Positions 44,649 to 53,307 of a DNA stretch of 64,000 bases are shown here, in pieces. How positions within the stretch are numbered: position 1 is the stretch's first letter; the number at the start of each line of letters is the position of its first letter. The translations under genes and the position numbers were made by a program. Under the pieces are notes generated by a model. It searched no databases, was not told the origin of the DNA, and was given only the letters and a program-made list of their open reading frames with translations. This stretch comes from Brevibacterium renqingii (GTDB taxonomy: Bacteria > Actinomycetota > Actinomycetes > Actinomycetales > Brevibacteriaceae), in assembly GCF_017808105.1 (NCBI RefSeq), contig NZ_JADBHF010000005.1, positions 1 through 64,000 on the forward strand. Direction: 5' to 3'.

Positions 44649-45473
44649 TCAGGTCGAAACGGCGGACCGCCGGTGTCGCCGCTGCAGAGCCTCGACCCTG
44701 ACGAGTCCCGTGTCCTCGTCGACGCGGGTGCTGATCGGAACCCCGTAGACGTCGCTGAGGACATCGGCCGTGAAGACCTCCTCGCAGGTGCCGGCGGAGC
44801 GGATATGTCCCTGATCGAGAAGGATCACGTGGTCGGCCACCGTGGTTGCATGTCCGAGATCGTGGAGGACGACCCCGACGGCGATGCCGTGGTCGTCGGC
44901 GAGTTCGCGCATGAGATCGAGGATCTCCGCCTGGTAGCGCAGGTCGAGGTGATTCGTCGGTTCGTCGAGCAGCAGCACACCGGTGTCCTGTGCCAGGCAT
45001 GTCGCCAGCCAGACGCGCTGCAGTTCACCGCCCGAGAGCTGATCGACAGGGCGTTCGGCCATGCGGGCCGTTCCGGTGAGCTCGAGTGCACGACCGATGG
45101 CCGTGCGGTCCGCGTCCGTGAGAGCGGCGAAGCGTCGGCGGTGCGGATGGCGACCGTAGGCGACGATCTCGCGGACGCTCACGCCGGAGGGGTGCGGACG
45201 GGACTGAGACAGAAGCGTGACGACTCGTGCGAATTCCTTGGCCGTCAGGGCGCTCGAAGCCGTGTCGGTGCCGTCGGCGGTGACGACGACGTCGCCGGAG
45301 GCGATCGGGTGGAGACGGGCCAAGGAGCGCAGGACAGTCGACTTGCCCGATCCGTTGGGGCCGAGAAGCGCCGTCACTCGACCGGGAGCGATCGACAGGC
45401 TGACGCCGTGGACGACGGAAGGCCCGCCGTAGCACAGGGTGAGGTCTGTGGCAGTCAATGCAGTAGGGTTCAC
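44649..45473 (-). CDS. iron-siderophore ABC transporter ATPase (FecE/FhuC-like)
   Basis: A 274-residue ATPase that powers siderophore import. Walker A is GPNGSGKST (residues 38-46), followed by the Q-loop LLSQSRPHPSG, signature LSGGELQRVWLATCLAQ, Walker B VLLLDEPTNHLD and H-loop VLHDLGH. The start is a GTG at 45473, only two bases from the iron box, and no Shine-Dalgarno fits in between. A -10-like TAGGCT within the box ends eight bases before the GTG, so the transcript is probably leaderless. First gene of the importer operon. Confidence 0.9.
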   Translation of the reverse strand: MNPTALTATDLTLCYGGPSVVHGVSLSIAPGRVTALLGPNGSGKSTVLRSLARLHPIASGDVVVTADGTDTASSALTAKEFARVVTLLSQSRPHPSGVSVREIVAYGRHPHRRRFAALTDADRTAIGRALELTGTARMAERPVDQLSGGELQRVWLATCLAQDTGVLLLDEPTNHLDLRYQAEILDLMRELADDHGIAVGVVLHDLGHATTVADHVILLDQGHIRSAGTCEEVFTADVLSDVYGVPISTRVDEDTGLVRVEALQRRHRRSAVST

Positions 45474-45474
45474 A

Positions 45475-45493
45475 AATGCTTAGCCTAACCTAA
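45475..45493 (-). promoter_or_regulatory. DtxR/IdeR iron box overlapping the promoter
   Basis: On the minus strand the sequence TTAGGTTAGGCTAAGCATT matches the DtxR/IdeR consensus TTAGGTTAGGCTAACCTAA at 14-15 of 19 positions. It covers the probable -10 (TAGGCT) and ends two bases before the GTG of the ATPase gene. Iron-loaded repressor bound here would block transcription, so the importer should be switched on by iron shortage. Confidence 0.85.
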
Positions 45494-45695
45494 CCGTCCG
45501 TGATTCGTGATGCGCTTGAGAAGTCGTCGGTGGCGACAGCGGTTCCCGGAGGCGCCGGTTGGCCTTCTTCGTTGGCGTTCGTCCAGGCAGGACCGCCGGA
45601 GCGAGTCGGAGCTGTGCCGTGCATCACTGATGTCAGTCCCGGCGTATATGGTGGCCCCTCGACCGTAGGATGGGTGAGGAGACGAGGAGGAGCAG

Positions 45696-46829
45696 ATGAG
45701 ATTCATCGCCACGGGGGACTGGCAGCTGGGTATGACAGCTCACTACCTCAGCCAGGAGGCCCGCCCGCGGTTTCACCGGGCCCGGCTCGATGCTGTCGCG
45801 CGCATCGGCGAGGTGGCTGCTGAGAAAGGCGCGGAATTCGTCCTCGTCTGCGGAGACGTCTTCGAGACCAATCAGCTCGACCGAGCAATCATCGCCCGTG
45901 CCTTCGAAGTCCTCGCCTCCTTCACGGTCCCCGTCGTTCTGCTCCCGGGCAACCACGATCCGTTGGACGCGTCATCGATCTACGATTCCCCGGCGTTCGT
46001 CTCCCGAGTGCCCGGGCACGTCCATGTGCTGCGTGACAGCGAACCGTTCGAAGTCGTTCCCGGAGTCGAGATCGTCGGAGCTCCGTGGTTCTCCAAACAT
46101 CCCCAAGGCGACCTCGTCGCGGCAGCGACGGCCGACCTCGCCGAGGTGGCCGCTGGCGCCGTCCGCATCATCGCCGGCCACGGCGCCGTGAGCGTCCTCG
46201 ACCCCGATCGGGAATCCCTGGCGACGATCGACACGGACAATCTGCAGACCCTGCTGCGTGAGGATCGGGCCCAATTCGTCGCCCTCGGCGACAGGCACGC
46301 CACCTACGAGGTCGCCGAGAGGATCTGGTACCCCGGAGCGCCCGAGGTGACCTCGCGGAGAGAGGACGATCCCGGCAATATCCTCCTCGTCGACATCGAC
46401 CGCGACAGCCATCTGGCCGGGGTAGAGAAGATCCCTGTCGGAACCTGGACCTATACGGTCATCGAAGCCGACCTCAACTCGGACGAGGACGTGGCCGAGT
46501 TCGAACAGCGGCTGAACGCAATGCCGGACAAGGATCGGACCGCGATCTGGCTCGTGCTGCGAGGCACACTGCCGACCGCGGCGAAGGCACGGCTCGACGA
46601 CATCCTCGACCATTTCACCGACCTGTTCGCGCTCGTCTCCCTGTGGGAGCGGCACATGGACCTGGCCGTCATCGCCGCCGACGAGGACTTCGCCGATCTT
46701 GGCCTGAGCGGGTATCTGCAAGAGGCCCTCGACGAACTGTCCGAGCAGGCGGCCGGCGACGGTGAGGACGCCGTCACGGCCCAGGACGCCCTGGGCCTGC
46801 TCTTCCGATTCGCCAGGAGCGGTTCATGA
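45696..46829 (+). CDS. SbcD-like DNA repair exonuclease (metallophosphoesterase)
   Basis: A 377-residue calcineurin-like phosphoesterase of the SbcD/Mre11 type. The metal motifs are GDWQ (D8), GDVFE (D54) and GNHD (residues 85-88), then GHGAV and LGDRHATYE. The usual His of the first DxH motif is Gln10 and the last motif reads GDRH rather than GHxH, variations that I believe are common among actinobacterial members. GAGGAGG precedes the ATG. It overlaps the following ATPase gene by four bases, as expected for a nuclease-ATPase complex that processes DNA ends. Confidence 0.88.
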   Translation: MRFIATGDWQLGMTAHYLSQEARPRFHRARLDAVARIGEVAAEKGAEFVLVCGDVFETNQLDRAIIARAFEVLASFTVPVVLLPGNHDPLDASSIYDSPAFVSRVPGHVHVLRDSEPFEVVPGVEIVGAPWFSKHPQGDLVAAATADLAEVAAGAVRIIAGHGAVSVLDPDRESLATIDTDNLQTLLREDRAQFVALGDRHATYEVAERIWYPGAPEVTSRREDDPGNILLVDIDRDSHLAGVEKIPVGTWTYTVIEADLNSDEDVAEFEQRLNAMPDKDRTAIWLVLRGTLPTAAKARLDDILDHFTDLFALVSLWERHMDLAVIAADEDFADLGLSGYLQEALDELSEQAAGDGEDAVTAQDALGLLFRFARSGS

Positions 46830-49483
46830 GACTCCATTCCATCAGCCTCGTCGACTATCGGGGAATCACCGATGCCACCGTCGAATTCGGTTCGGGAGTG
46901 ACGATCGTCGAGGGGCCGAACGAGATCGGCAAGTCCTCCATTCACCAGGCGATCACTCAACTGCGGGAGGACAAGGCCAGCTCTCGAAAAGCCAGCATCA
47001 AGGACACGCAGCCCGTCGGCTCCGATGTCGGCCCCCAGGTCGAACTGCACCTGAGCACGGGAGGATACGAGCTCCGGTACCGCAAGCGGTGGCTCAAGCA
47101 GCCATTCACCGAGTTGAACATTCTGCACCCCGTGCCCGAGCAGCTCAGCGGGGACGAGGCCCACGAACGATTTCTCAGCATCCTCGACGAGACGGTCGAC
47201 GTGGATCTGCTCGACGCTCTTGATGTCGCGCAGGGCAGAAGCCTGGCTCAGGCGCCGCTGGCCGAGATCAAGGCTCTGCACGGTGCCTTGAACGACTCCG
47301 GGGAGGAGCCGGCCGACCATGATGCCTTCCTCGATCGTGTCGAATCCGAATACCTGTCGTTCTTCACTGCCAAGGGCAAGGAGACGGGAGAGCTGAAGAA
47401 GCTTGCTGAGGAGGTCCCTGCCGCAGCCGAGCAGTTCCGTGAACTCGACGAGCGCAGCAAAGAGTTGGACGCGCTCGTGGACAGGCACGCTCGGGCGACC
47501 GAACGGCTGACGTCCGTGCGTGCCCAGCTCAGTGCGGCCGTCACCGAACGTGACGAGGCAGAAGAGGCCTCGAAAGCAGTCTCCGGGCTCAAGGCCGAAC
47601 TCGATCGGGCCGTGGAGCTGGCCGAGTCGGCGGAGCGCGAGGAGCAGCGGGCCGAGGAGGCCAGGGAGCGCCGTCTCGCCCTCATCGCTGAAACCGAATC
47701 TGCCGCAGAAGCGGTGCAGGCCGCCGAGGTGGACCTCGAGCGGGCCGTGGGCGCCCAACGGGACAAGGACACCGAATTCGCCGCCGCGCAGAAGACGCTC
47801 GAAGGGAAACAGGCCGATCTCGATCAGGCCCGGGCAAGGGCGAAGTCCGAGTCCACTGACTTGGCCAAGGCCCGAGCCCGACGCGAAGTGAGTGAACTGC
47901 GCAGGAGGCTGTCGAGCATACGCGAACAGGAGCGCCGAGCGACCGAAGCGAAGGCGACGATCGGGTCGATCACCGTCACGGCCAAGGACGTCGAGCGCCT
48001 GAGCGCCTTGGTCACCGAAGTGCGCATCGCGCAGAATTCGAAGACTGCCGCTGCCGCGCAGATCGTCGCCCGACGCCTCGGCGACGCCGCGATCAGCATC
48101 GATGGCACGGAACTGCCCGACGGCTCCACCGAGGAATTCGCCGTCGTCAGAGATACGCGGATCCTCGTCGACTCAGTCCTCGACATCACTGTGCGCCCCG
48201 GCCAGTCGCCGGCGGAACTCGACCGGGCAGTCGAAACAGCGCAGACCGCGCTCGACTCCGAGCTCGATCGTCTCGGTGTCGAAAGCCTCGACCAAGCCCG
48301 GCAGCGCGCCGACGTCCGGACCGACGCCGAGGCGGTTCTGGCGGAGACGAGGGCGACGCTGCGTGTGCTCATCGGCGGCGACGACCGTGCGGAACTCGAT
48401 ACTGCCCTGTCCCGGGCAGAGCACCTGGCCGGGCAGTCTCCGGAGACAGGTGGCACAAGCGGCTCGTCCGGCGACTCCGCCGGCGAGTCGGACGTCGAGA
48501 CCGTCGAGGATCAGGCCGCGATCGACGAACTCGAATCGGCCGTCGAATCGGCTGCTGCAGCGGTCGACTCCGCACAGGAGGCAGTCGACAGAGCCCGAGT
48601 CGTGCTCGAGCGCAGACGCGCCGAGCGTGACGAGACGCGGGTGGCGGCGGTGCGAGCACAGACGACCCGCGAACAGGCGACGACGACATCGGACAATCTC
48701 GCTTCACGTCTTGCCGCGGATCGGGAGGCGAACTCCGATGAGGCACTCGATGAGGCGCTGACCGCGGCGAAGAGCCAGTCGGAGAAGTCGACGGACCAGG
48801 CCGCCGCGGCGCGCTCGCGCTATGCAGAATCCGATCCCGAGACCCTGGAGATGCGGCTGCAGAATGCCCACCAACTCGTCGACAGCAAACAGAAGCAGCT
48901 GGAGACCGACCGAGAGGAAGTCGACCGGCTCTCCGCGCTCATCGATGACCGCGCGAGCGAAGGCATCTACGACAAGCTCAAAGCCGCAGAGGAGTCGTTG
49001 ACGTCTCTGCAGTCGAGACAGGCCCGTCTGCGTCGGCAGGCCGATGCGATCAGATTGCTGCGTGAGACGGTGCTCGCCCACAAGGAGGAGGCCCAGCGGA
49101 AGTACGTGGCTCCATTCAAGGAGCAGATCGAGAGACTGGGACGGGTGATCTTCGGACAGGGACTGTCAGTGGAGATCTCCGAGGGCCTCGAGATCGTCTC
49201 CCGTACGCTCGACGGTCGAACCGTGGCCTTCGAATCGCTGTCGGGTGGGACGAAGGAGCAGCTGGCGCTCATCGGTCGGCTCGCCGTGGCCACTCTGGTC
49301 GACGACAGCACAGGGGCTCCGGTCATCCTCGACGATGCCTTCGGCTTCGCCGATGAGAAGCGGCTGGCAGCGCTCAACGTCATCCTCGGCAACGTCGGCC
49401 GGAATGCGCAGGTCATCCTGCTCACCTGCCAGCCCGGTCGTTTCGGTGCCATCGGCGGGGCGCAGACAGTCAGCCTCGCGTGA
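46826..49483 (+). CDS. SbcC/Rad50-like AAA ATPase
   Basis: An 885-residue SMC-like ATPase, partner of the SbcD-like nuclease. The N-terminal AAA_23 part has Walker A GPNEIGKSS (residues 32-40). Long heptad-rich coiled coils occupy about residues 180-420 and 540-800, with a more globular segment between (VVRDTRILVDSVLDITVRPGQ) in place of a visible zinc hook CxxC. The C-terminus has signature SLSGGTKEQLALIGRLA and Walker B PVILDDAFGFAD. The absence of the CxxC hook separates it from classical SbcC and resembles YhaN-type proteins. The ATGA overlap marks one operon. Confidence 0.85.
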   Translation: MRLHSISLVDYRGITDATVEFGSGVTIVEGPNEIGKSSIHQAITQLREDKASSRKASIKDTQPVGSDVGPQVELHLSTGGYELRYRKRWLKQPFTELNILHPVPEQLSGDEAHERFLSILDETVDVDLLDALDVAQGRSLAQAPLAEIKALHGALNDSGEEPADHDAFLDRVESEYLSFFTAKGKETGELKKLAEEVPAAAEQFRELDERSKELDALVDRHARATERLTSVRAQLSAAVTERDEAEEASKAVSGLKAELDRAVELAESAEREEQRAEEARERRLALIAETESAAEAVQAAEVDLERAVGAQRDKDTEFAAAQKTLEGKQADLDQARARAKSESTDLAKARARREVSELRRRLSSIREQERRATEAKATIGSITVTAKDVERLSALVTEVRIAQNSKTAAAAQIVARRLGDAAISIDGTELPDGSTEEFAVVRDTRILVDSVLDITVRPGQSPAELDRAVETAQTALDSELDRLGVESLDQARQRADVRTDAEAVLAETRATLRVLIGGDDRAELDTALSRAEHLAGQSPETGGTSGSSGDSAGESDVETVEDQAAIDELESAVESAAAAVDSAQEAVDRARVVLERRRAERDETRVAAVRAQTTREQATTTSDNLASRLAADREANSDEALDEALTAAKSQSEKSTDQAAAARSRYAESDPETLEMRLQNAHQLVDSKQKQLETDREEVDRLSALIDDRASEGIYDKLKAAEESLTSLQSRQARLRRQADAIRLLRETVLAHKEEAQRKYVAPFKEQIERLGRVIFGQGLSVEISEGLEIVSRTLDGRTVAFESLSGGTKEQLALIGRLAVATLVDDSTGAPVILDDAFGFADEKRLAALNVILGNVGRNAQVILLTCQPGRFGAIGGAQTVSLA

Positions 49484-49511
49484 GACGAGCGGAGTCGACC
49501 TGACAACGTCG

Positions 49512-51212
49512 TCACTCTGCAGGCGTCGCCGCCTCGCGCGCTGCCTCGGCGGCCTCGACGGCATCGGCGCGAATCGTGCGCCTCAGGATCTTGCCCGAAC
49601 TCGTCTTCGGCAGCTGATCGATGAATGTCACCCGGTGCGGGGCCTTGTACGAGGCCAGATGCTCGCGACAGTAGGCGATGACCTCTTCGGCTGTCGCCTC
49701 TGCCCCCGGCTGCAGAGTGACGAAAGCGGCGACATCCTCTCCGCGATACTCGTCGGGAATGCCGACGACCGCAGCCTCCTGGATGGCCGGATGGGTGTAG
49801 AGGACGTCCTCGACTTCGCGCGGCCAGACCTTGAAGCCGGAGGCGTTGATCATGTCCTTCTTCCGGTCGACGATGAACAGCCAACCGTCCTCGCGCATGA
49901 ATCCGACATCGCCGGTGTGCAGCTCGCCGTTGGGGATCTGCTCCGCGGTCGCCTGAGGGTTGTTGAGGTATTCGCGAACCACCTGCGGTCCGGAGATGGC
50001 GACCTCGCCGACTTCACCCGGCCCGACTGGTTCGCCGTCATCATCGAGGATGCGGATCAACACGTCGGGCTGAGGAAGGCCGCAGGCGAGGTTGCCGCTG
50101 TCGGGATCAACAGGTGCTTGGAATCCGTGAGGAACGGTTGCCACCTGAGCACAGGTCTCCGAGAGCCCGTAGCCTTGGCCGACATAGATGTCTGCTCTCT
50201 GCTCGAACTTCTCGACCAGACCCTCGGGCAGCGGCGCACCGCCGGACATCAGGGACTTGAACGACGCGAACTTCTCGGCGGCGAAATCCGGGTGAGCCAT
50301 CATCGCCGTGTAGATGGTTGCCGGTCCGGCCATATACGCCGGCTTCTCCCGATCGCACAGGGCGATGAGCGAGCCCGGCTCGAACCGATAGTTGAGGATG
50401 AGCCGCGCCCCGCCGGCGACCGCGGCGAGGAACTGGCAGACGAACCCGGTGATATGGAACAGCGGGGCGAGTGAGACGTAGCCGTCTCCGGGGCCGAGCA
50501 TGGGGTTGCGCAGGCAGTATCGCGAATTGCTCGAGATGTTGGCGTGAGTCGCCGCCGCGCCCTTCGACCGGCCCGAAGTCCCCGACGTGTACGCGATGAG
50601 CGCGAGGTCATCGACGGCCGGTGAGAGCGGGGTGAAGTCGGTGTCGAGGCGATCTCTGACGGCTGCTTCGAAATCCGGGAGATCGGGCACCTCCGGCAGT
50701 GCGTCGAACATCGCGAAGATCGCCTCGGGCCCTTCCGTCTGGAAGCTCCGATCATCGCTGAGGACGACGAGCGGAAGATCGGTCGCATAGTCCCTGACCC
50801 GATTGAGGTAAGCCGCCTTCGAGACGATGAGCCCCTTGACCTCGGCATCGCTGAAGATATGCTCGAGCTCGCCGCGATACATGGGGTTGAGCGGGACGAC
50901 AGCGGCACCGGCCTTCCAGATCGCATAGGTCGAGACGACGAACGCCGGCGTGTTCTGCTCGTAGATTCCGATCCGGTCTCCGGGTTCGACTCCCTGTTCT
51001 GCGAGGAAGGCGGCGAAGGCGGTCGACCAGCGGTCGAACTCCTTCCAGGTCAGCCTGAAACCGTAGTAGGTGATGGCCTCCTCATCGCCGCGGGCCCCAA
51101 CCGTCGCGGCGAGGTCGGCCAGAGGGGTCGAATCCTCGAGTACATAGGGCTCCTGGGCGATCTCACCCAGAGTGGTGATCCAGGGTCGTGTCTCGAACCA
51201 GCTGCTCGTCAT
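49512..51212 (-). CDS. acyl-CoA ligase (AMP-binding), last gene of Lva/ACAD10-11-like operon
   Basis: A 566-residue ANL-superfamily ligase that activates a carboxylic acid to its CoA thioester. Motifs: phosphate loop AYTSGTSGRSKGAA, adenine site GQGYGLSETC, LHTGDVGF, DRKKDMINASGFKVWPREVE and the catalytic Lys in LPKTSSGKILRR. The ATG at 51212 has GAGAGGA six bases upstream; the longer reading to 51242 lacks support. It lies 51 bases after the acyl-CoA dehydrogenase gene. It plays the role of LvaE in the levulinate pathway model, supplying the acyl-CoA that the other three enzymes convert. Confidence 0.88.
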   Translation of the reverse strand: MTSSWFETRPWITTLGEIAQEPYVLEDSTPLADLAATVGARGDEEAITYYGFRLTWKEFDRWSTAFAAFLAEQGVEPGDRIGIYEQNTPAFVVSTYAIWKAGAAVVPLNPMYRGELEHIFSDAEVKGLIVSKAAYLNRVRDYATDLPLVVLSDDRSFQTEGPEAIFAMFDALPEVPDLPDFEAAVRDRLDTDFTPLSPAVDDLALIAYTSGTSGRSKGAAATHANISSNSRYCLRNPMLGPGDGYVSLAPLFHITGFVCQFLAAVAGGARLILNYRFEPGSLIALCDREKPAYMAGPATIYTAMMAHPDFAAEKFASFKSLMSGGAPLPEGLVEKFEQRADIYVGQGYGLSETCAQVATVPHGFQAPVDPDSGNLACGLPQPDVLIRILDDDGEPVGPGEVGEVAISGPQVVREYLNNPQATAEQIPNGELHTGDVGFMREDGWLFIVDRKKDMINASGFKVWPREVEDVLYTHPAIQEAAVVGIPDEYRGEDVAAFVTLQPGAEATAEEVIAYCREHLASYKAPHRVTFIDQLPKTSSGKILRRTIRADAVEAAEAAREAATPAE

Positions 51213-51263
51213 TGAACGTCCTCTCTCGGATGGTCCTTGCAATTGGGTGGTGTCGGCGGCGGA

Positions 51264-52466
51264 TCAGCGGTGTTTCTTCAGCTCATTGCGCGCGATGGAG
51301 CGCTTGTGCACCTCGTCGGGCCCGTCGGCCAGGCGCAGAGTGCGCATATGGGCCCAGAACCTGGCCAACGGGAAGTCATCGGTGACTCCGCCGCCGCCAT
51401 GGACCTGGATCGCCCGGTCGAGGACCTTCAGGGCCATCGTGGGGGCGACGACTTTGATCTCGGCGATCTCGTTCTTCGCGACCTTGTTGCCGTACTTGTC
51501 CATCATGTCTGCGGCATGCAGGGTCAGCAGCCGGGCCTGATCGATCTCGATTCGGGATTCGGCGATCCAGTCCTGGATGTTCGACCGGTTCGAGAGCTTC
51601 TCCCCGAAGGTCACGCGTTCCTCGGCACGCTTGACCATGAGTTCGAGTGCTCGTTCGGCGACCCCGATGGCGCGCATGCAGTGGTGGATGCGCCCGGGCC
51701 CCAGCCGTGCCTGACTGATGGCGAAGCCTTCGCCCTCGCCCTTGAGGATGTCCTTGAAGGGCACAAGCACATCCTCGAACAGGATCTCCGCATGCCCCTC
51801 TCGGTCGGCATAGCCGAAGACGGGAAGGTTGCGCACGACTTTCACTCCCGGGGCGTCGATGGGCACGACGAGCATGGACTGCTGACGGTGCACTTCTGCG
51901 CTGGGATCTGTCTTGCCCATGACGATGAGGACTCGGCAGTTGGGGTGCATGCCGTTGGAGGCGAACCATTTGCGTCCGTTGAGCAGGAAGCCTTCTGCGG
52001 TGCGTTCCATGCGCATCTCGACGTTCGTAGCATCGGAGCTTGCGACCGCGGGTTCGGTCATCGCGAAGGCCGAGGCCATCGTTCCCTCGAGCAGCGGACG
52101 CAGGTACTTCTCCTTGTGCTCATCGGTGCCGAAGAGGGTGAAGACCTCCATATTGCCCGTGTCCGGAGCGTTGCAGTTGATCGCCTCGGGCGCGAGTTCG
52201 ATGCTGCGGCCGGTGATCTCGGCCAGCGGGGCGTATTCGAGGTTCGTCAGGCCCGGGCCCCATTCGCGATGCGGGTGGAACAGGTTCCACAGACCCTGAC
52301 GTTTCGCCTCGGCCTTGAGATCCTCGAGGATCTGCGGCTGGGTGTGCGGGCTGGCCGTGGCAGCCATCTGTTCGGCGTAGACGGGCTCGGCCGGGTAGAC
52401 GAATTCGTCCATGAACGCATTGAGGCGGTCCTGAAAGTCGCGTCCGCGTTCGGTCGTTTCCAGCAA
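51264..52466 (-). CDS. acyl-CoA dehydrogenase, ACAD10/11-like
   Basis: A 400-residue flavoprotein. It resembles the dehydrogenase half of mammalian ACAD10/11: PAEPVYAEQ at the start, LSNLEYA-like LTNLEYAPLAEITGRS, NCNAPDTGNMEVFTLFGT, FAMTEPAVASSDATN, LGPGRIHHCMRAIGVAERAL and LRLADGPDEVHKRSIARNELK. In that family the enzyme works on acyl-CoAs whose 4-hydroxyl has been phosphorylated. The start is a TTG at 52466 with AAGGAGC six bases upstream. It lies ten bases after the SDR gene in a four-gene operon whose first gene is a matching phosphotransferase. Confidence 0.88.
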   Translation of the reverse strand: MLETTERGRDFQDRLNAFMDEFVYPAEPVYAEQMAATASPHTQPQILEDLKAEAKRQGLWNLFHPHREWGPGLTNLEYAPLAEITGRSIELAPEAINCNAPDTGNMEVFTLFGTDEHKEKYLRPLLEGTMASAFAMTEPAVASSDATNVEMRMERTAEGFLLNGRKWFASNGMHPNCRVLIVMGKTDPSAEVHRQQSMLVVPIDAPGVKVVRNLPVFGYADREGHAEILFEDVLVPFKDILKGEGEGFAISQARLGPGRIHHCMRAIGVAERALELMVKRAEERVTFGEKLSNRSNIQDWIAESRIEIDQARLLTLHAADMMDKYGNKVAKNEIAEIKVVAPTMALKVLDRAIQVHGGGGVTDDFPLARFWAHMRTLRLADGPDEVHKRSIARNELKKHR

Positions 52467-52476
52467 GGTGTGCTCC

Positions 52477-53307
52477 TTATTCTCCGTTGAGGCGAGTCTG
52501 ATAGCGGGACATCCCGCGCAGCCAGCGGTCGTAGTCGCTGCCCTTCATGCGGTACATCTCGAGCACTTCGGGGTGAGGCAGGATGAGGAACTGTTCATGC
52601 TCGACGGCATCGAGGACGATGGAGGCGACCTGCTCGGGTTCGAGGACAGTGCCGGCCTCCGTGACCGCTCTCTGCGCAGCCCCGCCGCCGGTTCCCGCAT
52701 CGCCGAGCAGGTTCGTGTTCACACCCATCGGGCACACCACCGAGGCGCGGATGCCGTCATCGCGATACGTCACCGACAGCCATTCCGCGAAGCCGACCGA
52801 GGCATGCTTGGTCACCGAGTACGCAGCCGAGCCGATCTGGGTGAGCAGTCCCGCCGCCGAGGCAGTCGCGACGAAATAGCCGGATCCGGCCGCCTTCCAG
52901 CGGGGCACGAGAGCCTGGGCGGCGCGGATATGGGCGCGCACGTTGACATCGATGATCGCATCCCACTCGGCATCGGAATCTCCGAGCATGGCCGGGCCGA
53001 TGATTCCGGCATTGGCGAAGTACATGTCGACGCCGCCGAGGCGGTCGTCGGCGAAGGCGATGAGCTCGCCGACGCCAGCGACCGAGGAAACGTCCCCGAC
53101 CCAGGAATGGGCGTGCGGTCCAGCACCATCGGAGTCACCGTGTGAACCAGCGGCCAGGTGCTCAGCGGTCTGCTTGACCGTGGGGGAGAGATCGGCGAGG
53201 ACGACCGAGGCGCCGCGGCTGATGAGCTCGGCGGCCAGAGCTGCGCCGATTCCGCCGGCGGCACCGGTGACGATGGCTCGGGCACCGTCGACGCTCCGGG
53301 AGCTCAT
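52477..53307 (-). CDS. SDR family oxidoreductase
   Basis: A 276-residue short-chain dehydrogenase/reductase. The nucleotide motif is TGAAGGIG (about residues 14-21), the NAG motif is ANAGI, the catalytic Ser lies in TASAAG, and the YxxxK active site is YSVTK. It would interconvert a ketone and an alcohol with NAD(P)H. The ATG at 53307 overlaps the phosphotransferase stop (ATGA), so the two are translationally coupled; longer open reading upstream lies inside that gene. In the levulinate model it corresponds to LvaD, which reduces the 4-keto-acyl-CoA. Confidence 0.88.
   Translation of the reverse strand: MSSRSVDGARAIVTGAAGGIGAALAAELISRGASVVLADLSPTVKQTAEHLAAGSHGDSDGAGPHAHSWVGDVSSVAGVGELIAFADDRLGGVDMYFANAGIIGPAMLGDSDAEWDAIIDVNVRAHIRAAQALVPRWKAAGSGYFVATASAAGLLTQIGSAAYSVTKHASVGFAEWLSVTYRDDGIRASVVCPMGVNTNLLGDAGTGGGAAQRAVTEAGTVLEPEQVASIVLDAVEHEQFLILPHPEVLEMYRMKGSDYDRWLRGMSRYQTRLNGE

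Noticed and set aside
45696..49483. Anti-phage defence pair
   Set aside because: The nuclease-ATPase pair looks like an ordinary SbcCD-type repair complex and no other defence genes, integrase or mobility genes are nearby.
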